Made by a program: the position numbers and the translations under genes
NCBI RefSeq assembly: GCF_037893015.1
Contig: NC_133658.1
Location: forward strand, 632,453,354 to 632,517,353
Source of the DNA: Macrotis lagotis
Taxonomy: Eukaryota; Chordata; Mammalia; Peramelemorphia; Peramelidae
DNA: 64,000 nucleotides
Direction: 5' to 3'
Shown here: one piece after another, positions 58,475 to 64,000 of the stretch
Numbering within the stretch: the stretch's first letter is position 1
Layout: each line of letters opens with the position of its first letter
The notes under the pieces: model-generated
Seen by the model: only the letters and a program-made list of their open reading frames with translations
Told to the model about the DNA's origin: nothing
Database searches by the model: none

Positions 58475-58562
58475 CATTATCATTTAGTTTTTCTCTGGAC
58501 CCCAGTTTTCTCAAGTAAGGTTTAAGTTCTCTAAGGTTGTCGAGTTTTAAAGTTATGATCCT
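58475..58562 (+). repeat. SINE 3' tail relic
   Basis: 'cagttttctcaagtaagg' followed by 'gttctctaaggttgtcgag' and 'aagttatgatcct' matches the 3' end shared by several old marsupial SINEs. Confidence 0.4.
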
Positions 58563-58740
58563 GTTTCTTATAGTTCTTTATTCTTTTTAACATCTTTCTC
58601 CTAGCATTCCAGAATTGTAGATCCTCCCATCTCTTCCAGTCATCTTGCCTCACTCTTGTCCTGGTAAAGAAGATCCAGCAGTTCTCAGAATGACTTCTGT
58701 CATTATCTGTATGTGCATGACTTCCACCAAGTTCTATTTA

Positions 58741-58870
58741 TATGCATATATATATATATGCCTGCATTGTGTGTATAATTATGTATGTCTATTACCATTC
58801 ATGTGCTTCTTCATACACATTCACACATATATGTGTGTACACATATATGTATATGCACATATACATGCAC
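58741..58870. repeat. TA/TG-rich microsatellite cluster
   Basis: Alternating pyrimidine-purine runs (TATATA, TGTGTG, CACATATA). Frames across it are artefacts. Confidence 0.85.
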
Positions 58871-58914
58871 AAATGTGCATTGTCAGTATGTATAAATATC
58901 CATCAATGAATATG

Positions 58915-59108
58915 TGGGTACAACTACATGGTACAGTGGAGAGAGTACCAGTCCTGGAGAAAGGAAGATTCATCTGCTGAATCCTGAGTTCAAATCTGAC
59001 CTGAGATGCTAGCTCTATGACCCTATGCAAGTCATTTAATCCTGTTTACCCCAGTTTCCACATCTGAATATTCTAAAGAAGAAAACAGCAAACCACTCCT
59101 GTACATGT
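58915..59108 (+). mobile_element. Mar1-type SINE with RTE-like tail
   Basis: A tRNA-like head ('gtacagtggagagagtacca'), B-box 'gagttcaaatctgac', then 'caagtcatttaatcctgttt' and the diagnostic 'acagcaaaccactcctg' end near 59088, shared with RTE (BovB-like) LINE tails. This is a different family from the window's main SINE and is expected to have been moved by RTE enzymes, not L1. Confidence 0.75.
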
Positions 59109-60754
59109 ATGTGCTTGTTTATATATTTATATGAGGACATCTTCTATATTATAGAGAATATTAGAGGTGATAGGAGAGGGCAGGATGATTTTTTTAAAAG
59201 AATGAGTAGATGGATGAAACAATGGAAAAATAGAGAGACTGAATCTGAGAGAGGAAGAGAAGCATAGTATGTGATGGGAAAGAGAAGAGAGGAGTAAGAG
59301 GGAGAATGCTACAGAGATTTCATTAATTAATGATTAATAGAACTAACTTCTAGGAAGAGACAGGCAGGGAGAGGAGAATGGAATCAAGGCCACAAGTCAA
59401 AGAGCTAACTAACCTAAGTAAAGAGTGGGGAAACTAACTTTTGATTTGAGGGCATAGAAGAAAAGATTTAATTCAACAAAATAATCTCAATAAATATTCA
59501 CTGATCAATATCAGTATGTACAGAGGAGTGTTAAAGGCTGGGGTACAAATTGCAAAGTCCTAGTGGTGGTAGGTTCATACAGCAATACATTTTAAAGGGT
59601 CAAGGACTAGAAATCTGAGCATCACTGATTCAGAACCAGAAGAGATATCAGAGATAATCTACTACTTGTATTATTTAAGGCAGGTAAATTGCCTTTGGCT
59701 TCAGGTTCCCTAAGCATAAAATGATTAAATTTAACTTTCTACCATTCTACACTGCCTCAATGAACGAACACAACACTCAGGAAAGAGGCAAAATTATTAC
59801 ATACAAGAACATTTGGGGAGAGATGGAAAATTTGCCACAGGTTCTGAATACAGATTAGGAAAAAGTTACAAAAATTTTGGGCAATGACAACATATGGCTC
59901 TGCATGTATAGTCTCCTAAGGGGAGTACTTCACAGAGGATGACATTTGTTTAGTTATATAGGTGTAATTTTTTAAAAAGGCACCTCTCATGCATTTATGT
60001 AGTCATATGTAAAATTTTATTGAATTGTAATAATTTCTAAATAATTCCCAGGGAATGACCTATGCAGTCTTAAGGAGTAATGAAAATGATTAAATCTATC
60101 TACATTCCTCGTCTTGCTGAGCCTTCTTACTCTCAATGGCCTCCAGCAGCACAGTCATTCACTGTTACAATTTTAGAGTTGGAAAGTCTGTCTGTGCCTT
60201 CAGGATAACATTCCAGGCTCAACCACTACCTTCTACACTTATCTGTCCAGATTCAGTTTATGAGAAAGAAATAAAAAAGGTACTTTTCACTTAGATTCAC
60301 TGACAAAAGGCGGGGGGGGGGAGTAGGAATGTTAAACCACTAAAATATAAAAAAGAATATAGGTAGGTAAAAGGGGAAAAAAAAGGAAGTTAACTGACAA
60401 AACAAGAGATAAAATAATAGAAGGAAAACTGAGCTCTTCCTACCACTTTACTTGTAATCCATCATAATAAGTCAACCAAAAATCAAGTCAATCAAAATGT
60501 GCTTTGCATTATATTGGAATGAATGGGCAAAAAAAATGATGATCTACTTCATAAGGTAAAAGATTTTTACATATGTAGAAACTAGGTAAGCAATTGTCAA
60601 CAATGTTACAACTGAGATTTTTGTTTTAAGGCAAGGGAGTATCATTTAGATGAAATCCACATGCAATTAAAGACATTATCCCATGATATTGATAGTTCTC
60701 TTCAAAAATGAACAGCAACAATGACAAGTGACAGATCTCAGTACTAAGCAGATG
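59109..60754. other. Intergenic DNA, nothing recognised
   Basis: A short G run lies at 60313-60320. No gene or repeat family is supported. Confidence 0.5.
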
Positions 60755-60830
60755 TATCATGTAGTGTTTGATCTTGGACAAGTCACTTAACCTTCACAAT
60801 GCTCCAGACATCAAAAAACTATAAATCATG
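60755..60830 (+). repeat. MIR core relic
   Basis: 'gatcttggacaagtcactta' is the conserved core of MIR-type SINEs. Only the core is recognisable. Confidence 0.5.
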
Positions 60831-62329
60831 GGGAGATTGATAACTTAAATTGGCATAGGTCATTTCCTCATCCATGAGTTTTCTCTAATGAAATCATGGT
60901 TTCCTTCCCCATTCCTATTCTTTTGTTGTCAGGAATCTACTTGACCTCTATGGCCCCTTCTATGATTCTATTACTACTCTAGATTGGTTTTCCAGTATTA
61001 TGAAATATGAGTAATGCTCTTAACAGATTATATGGATTATAACTCCCTCAGTAATGGAATCTTATTTTTACTCCTCATTATTTTTAAGGCAAGCTTTTAT
61101 TGATGCTTTTTATTTTTAATCAGTCTCCTTCAGTTTCCTTTCTCCTCCCAGAGAACCATCTATATAACAAATAGTATTTTTTTAAAAACAAAATAAAAAG
61201 AGGAAACATCAATAAAACTACATTGAAAAATGCCTGAAAATATGTGCAATATACAACATTTCTTTACTTTTTATCTCATGTCTCTTCTTTGAAGTTAAAC
61301 ATGTTCTTCATAATTCTGCAACATTCACTTTTGGGGTATGATTATGTGTGTATGTGTATGCATGAATGTGTATTGTGTGTGTGTGTATGTGTGTGTGTGT
61401 GTGGTTCTTTTGTAGTCCTTGTAGGGCCTAGTATAGTCATCAAAACTCTTTTAGCCCTATCCCCATTATGCCAACTAGGACAATATTGGGATATTGTGGT
61501 TCTATTTAAGGTTATCATGGATATCCAAACTTTTTACTCTTCTTTATTATATTCCCAGCATAAAACTTGTCAAGGGCCCATATAGAATTTAACCAAGTTG
61601 CCAATGAGTATAATAATGGAATGTAAGATTTCCACATGATTGGATTTTGAAAACAATATGCAACCTGTGGCCAGCAGGCTGGACACATCTGTGTATAAAT
61701 ACTTCTCATGTTTATTTATTTTAATTAATTATGAAAAACATAATTAGAAACTATAAACATAATTTTATTTATGTTTGCATTCTTCTCAGTGATAAAAATA
61801 TTAATAGGAATATAATAGTTTTTATATATTTGTATTGTTATTTTACAAGCTATCTATACATTCATATATTTATAATTAGTTACCCAGTACCAAGCAAATC
61901 AAAATTTTCCTGAATTTAGACATGTTTCTAATAAAAGTAATAAAATCAAATGGTCATTTTTTTCTCCTTTCTCTTCTGTAAAAAGGGTATTAGAATTATA
62001 AAATGATGTATTGGCAGTGGTAGAGAACACAACAGGAATAAAAGTTGGAGGCAGAGGCAGAAAGGGGTATTAGAAATAGTTCTTAAAAATATAGGAGAGA
62101 GCATTGATAATGTTATGATGTTTAATTGATGTTTATAAGGTGCTTTGAGATTCCTGTGGAAGGGAGAATTGACATATACATTGCCTATAAATCAAATCAT
62201 GAATTCAGTGCTATATAATCCAAGCATCTGTGATTAGATTTTTCTATCATTATCCAACAGTGCTCATTGGTTTTTATATATCAAGAATTTTTATTTAGGT
62301 AGTCATTTTCTTCCAAGCTCTTCTCAGAG
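60831..62329. other. AT-rich DNA with a GT microsatellite
   Basis: GT-rich run at 61346-61403. The open frame 61244-61585 crosses it and is probably chance. No gene is supported. Confidence 0.45.
61346..61403. repeat. (GT)n-rich microsatellite
   Basis: Interrupted GT repeat. Confidence 0.93.
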
Positions 62330-62510
62330 CCTTTTACAAATGTTCCTTCAATCCTCATAAAATTCTATGAAGTGGCAGGTGGTAAGTATCATTACTCAGG
62401 CCTTTACATATGGCAAAGGTAACTGTGTGTACCCATTTACCTAAGAAGGTGAAGTAACTCACCTTAAAAAGAGTGTCTAGAATTTGTGCTGGGACATTAG
62501 TTGTTTTTAG
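62330..62510 (-). repeat. MIR-type CORE-SINE
   Basis: The plus strand reads 'tcctcataaaattctatgaa', 'gtaagtatcattactcagg' and 'gaaggtgaagtaactcacc', the reversed MIR order. Old copy. Confidence 0.6.
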
Positions 62511-63914
62511 ATTAATTGAACTTAAAAGTTCAATTAATATTGTGAATTTTTGCCTTTAAAAGTCATCTGTATCATATACATCATCTAAATCTTCTTTATT
62601 TGTGAAACCCACAGTTAAGTCAGGAATATCTGACATAAGTTTGCTCCAGTGTTTTTCAGTAACATTTTTAATATTCAAAATGTGAACCTTATTATGACAT
62701 CATTTTACAGAATGCCCATTTTTTTTAACATTTATAGCACTTCTTTCTTTAAGCTAAATGTCCTCTATAATATCTTTTCATCTCACTGCATTTTCAGAAA
62801 CCCATTTAAGGATAGCGGGTGAAGTATGTCTATATTCCTATATTCCAATTCTAAATCCAATACAATAAATTTTTCTGTATAAAAATATGCAATACTATTT
62901 ATTTCTACATGCCAAGAATATTTAAAAAATATTTTTGCATAATGACTACTGACCTAACATTAGTAGGATATATGTGTTGAATAATTTTAATGATATCTTT
63001 ATAATATCTTTTACATATGTCATTTTCTCTTCTCTTTCCCTGGTGCAGATGCTTATTACCTCATGGTAATTTTTCTGGTGATGAAGTCCAGAACAGTAAT
63101 CAGGTGGTAAATCATGAGAATTTCTTGGGTGCTCTTCTTAAATGGTGGAGGATTCTAGAGGAGCCCTCTATTATTCATCCTTGACACTCTCCAGTCAGAA
63201 GCAGGGGATACTGAAGAGGAAAGAGTTTCAGAATTAATTTCATCTTGCAGAACGATGACTTTCTGGTGATGATGAAGTCAAGGAAAGCAGTCAGGTAGTA
63301 ACTGATCAATGATAATGGATATATTTCATTTGTTGGTTGAGACCATACCAATAACCTGCAAAATGAGGGAGCAGAATTACATAATCTCTAGGGGCACTTC
63401 TATATCTGCTACATTATTATATCATTTTATATGTGGTGATTTAGAGCTAACAGGTGTTTGTTTTTCCCTTGGTTATACCAATGTTAATCAGGTTTGGAGT
63501 TTCAAGGAACATAGGCATAGGCTTAAATCAAATTGAGCTAGCTAAATTGTTTTTTTGATAATGTGCAAAGCAATTTAGTGGATGCACTCACTAATAATGG
63601 CACAAGACTCTCTTCACCTCACTACCATCTCTTAGTCCCTGCTTTAGTCTGCTGTGGAAAAACACACAGTCTGCTCCAAGAAGACTGTGACATTTTATAC
63701 CATGGTAGAAAAATGGTTTCAGAGTCTATTTTTTAAAACATTGATAATATCCATCAGAGTAAGCAAATAAGACTAAGCAAATGAGTTAGTAAAAAATGCC
63801 ACTTTAGAGCCAGGGGCTTCCGTCATAGACTTGCATTAGTCCTTTTTAGACTGCACCCCCTCTGCATATATCTCTTCATCTCTCATGGATAGGCTTAAAC
63901 TAACAACATTCTAA
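62511..63914. other. AT-rich DNA, nothing recognised
   Basis: Contains a short local duplication near 63070 and 63250. The open frame 63309-63536 has no recognisable domain. No gene is supported. Confidence 0.45.
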
Positions 63915-64000
63915 CATATCTGGGCAAGTCACTTAATCTCTTTGAGCCCCCAGTCCCTCATTTGTAAAATGAGCTTAATAAAATCACCCTCCTACAAAAT
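63915..64000 (+). repeat. MIR core and 3' part, running off the window
   Basis: 'tgggcaagtcacttaatctc' followed by 'cctcatttgtaaaatgagc' and 'taataaaatcaccctcctac' is a clear MIR core to 3' part. Confidence 0.75.

Noticed and set aside
61244-61585. 113-codon plus-strand frame
   Set aside because: Crosses the GT microsatellite (Cys/Val run); no domain, splice context or conservation evidence.
1-64000. CRISPR arrays, operons, riboswitches, phage or plasmid features
   Set aside because: No regularly spaced direct repeats with unique spacers and no prokaryotic coding density; the content is vertebrate retroelements.

Overview
The window is AT-rich mammalian intergenic DNA, almost certainly from a marsupial and most likely a didelphid opossum. 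The evidence is the repeat set. There are many copies of a tRNA-derived SINE with a conserved head and a tail rich in CAAGCCACTTAACCCC-type sequence. There is one SINE with the RTE-type tail typical of marsupial Mar1 elements. Several L1 families, a HAL1-type half-LINE, and old MIR, L2 and CR1/L3 copies are also present. I see no bacterial or phage features and no complete host protein gene. The only host-coding candidate is one possible internal exon near 17.4 kb.

Layout. 1-11.9 kb is a run of plus-strand L1 pieces placed tail to head. 12.0-13.8 kb holds two L1 3' ends of one family in head-to-head orientation. 13.8-16.2 kb is unclassified repeat-like DNA with long GA and G tracts. 16.2-22.3 kb is sparse, with an L1 tail, MIR copies, a CR1/L3 copy and the possible exon. 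22.53-24.90 kb is a small, internally deleted endogenous retrovirus inside an older L1. It keeps a primer-binding site, a polypurine tract, a full 3' LTR and a 6-bp target duplication, but its 5' LTR has been replaced by an inverted R-U5 hairpin.

25.3-28.2 kb holds four young SINEs. 28.4-39.9 kb is a nest: an L2 copy was hit by a HAL1-type element (14-bp duplication), which was then hit by a retroviral solo LTR and by a 6.8-kb full-length L1 (another 14-bp duplication). 40.2-47.0 kb is a second near-full-length L1 in the same minus orientation. 47-64 kb is older DNA with scattered SINE, L2, CR1, MIR and L1 relics, microsatellites and a perfect 80-bp AT palindrome.

Nothing here works as an operon or pathway. 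The window is a record of LINE activity (L1, CR1, L2), of the SINEs those LINEs would have mobilised, and of retroviral insertion. Every L1 ORF2 I examined is broken by stops or frameshifts, so no autonomous element is expected to be active. Family names come from recognition of sequence, not from a database search.
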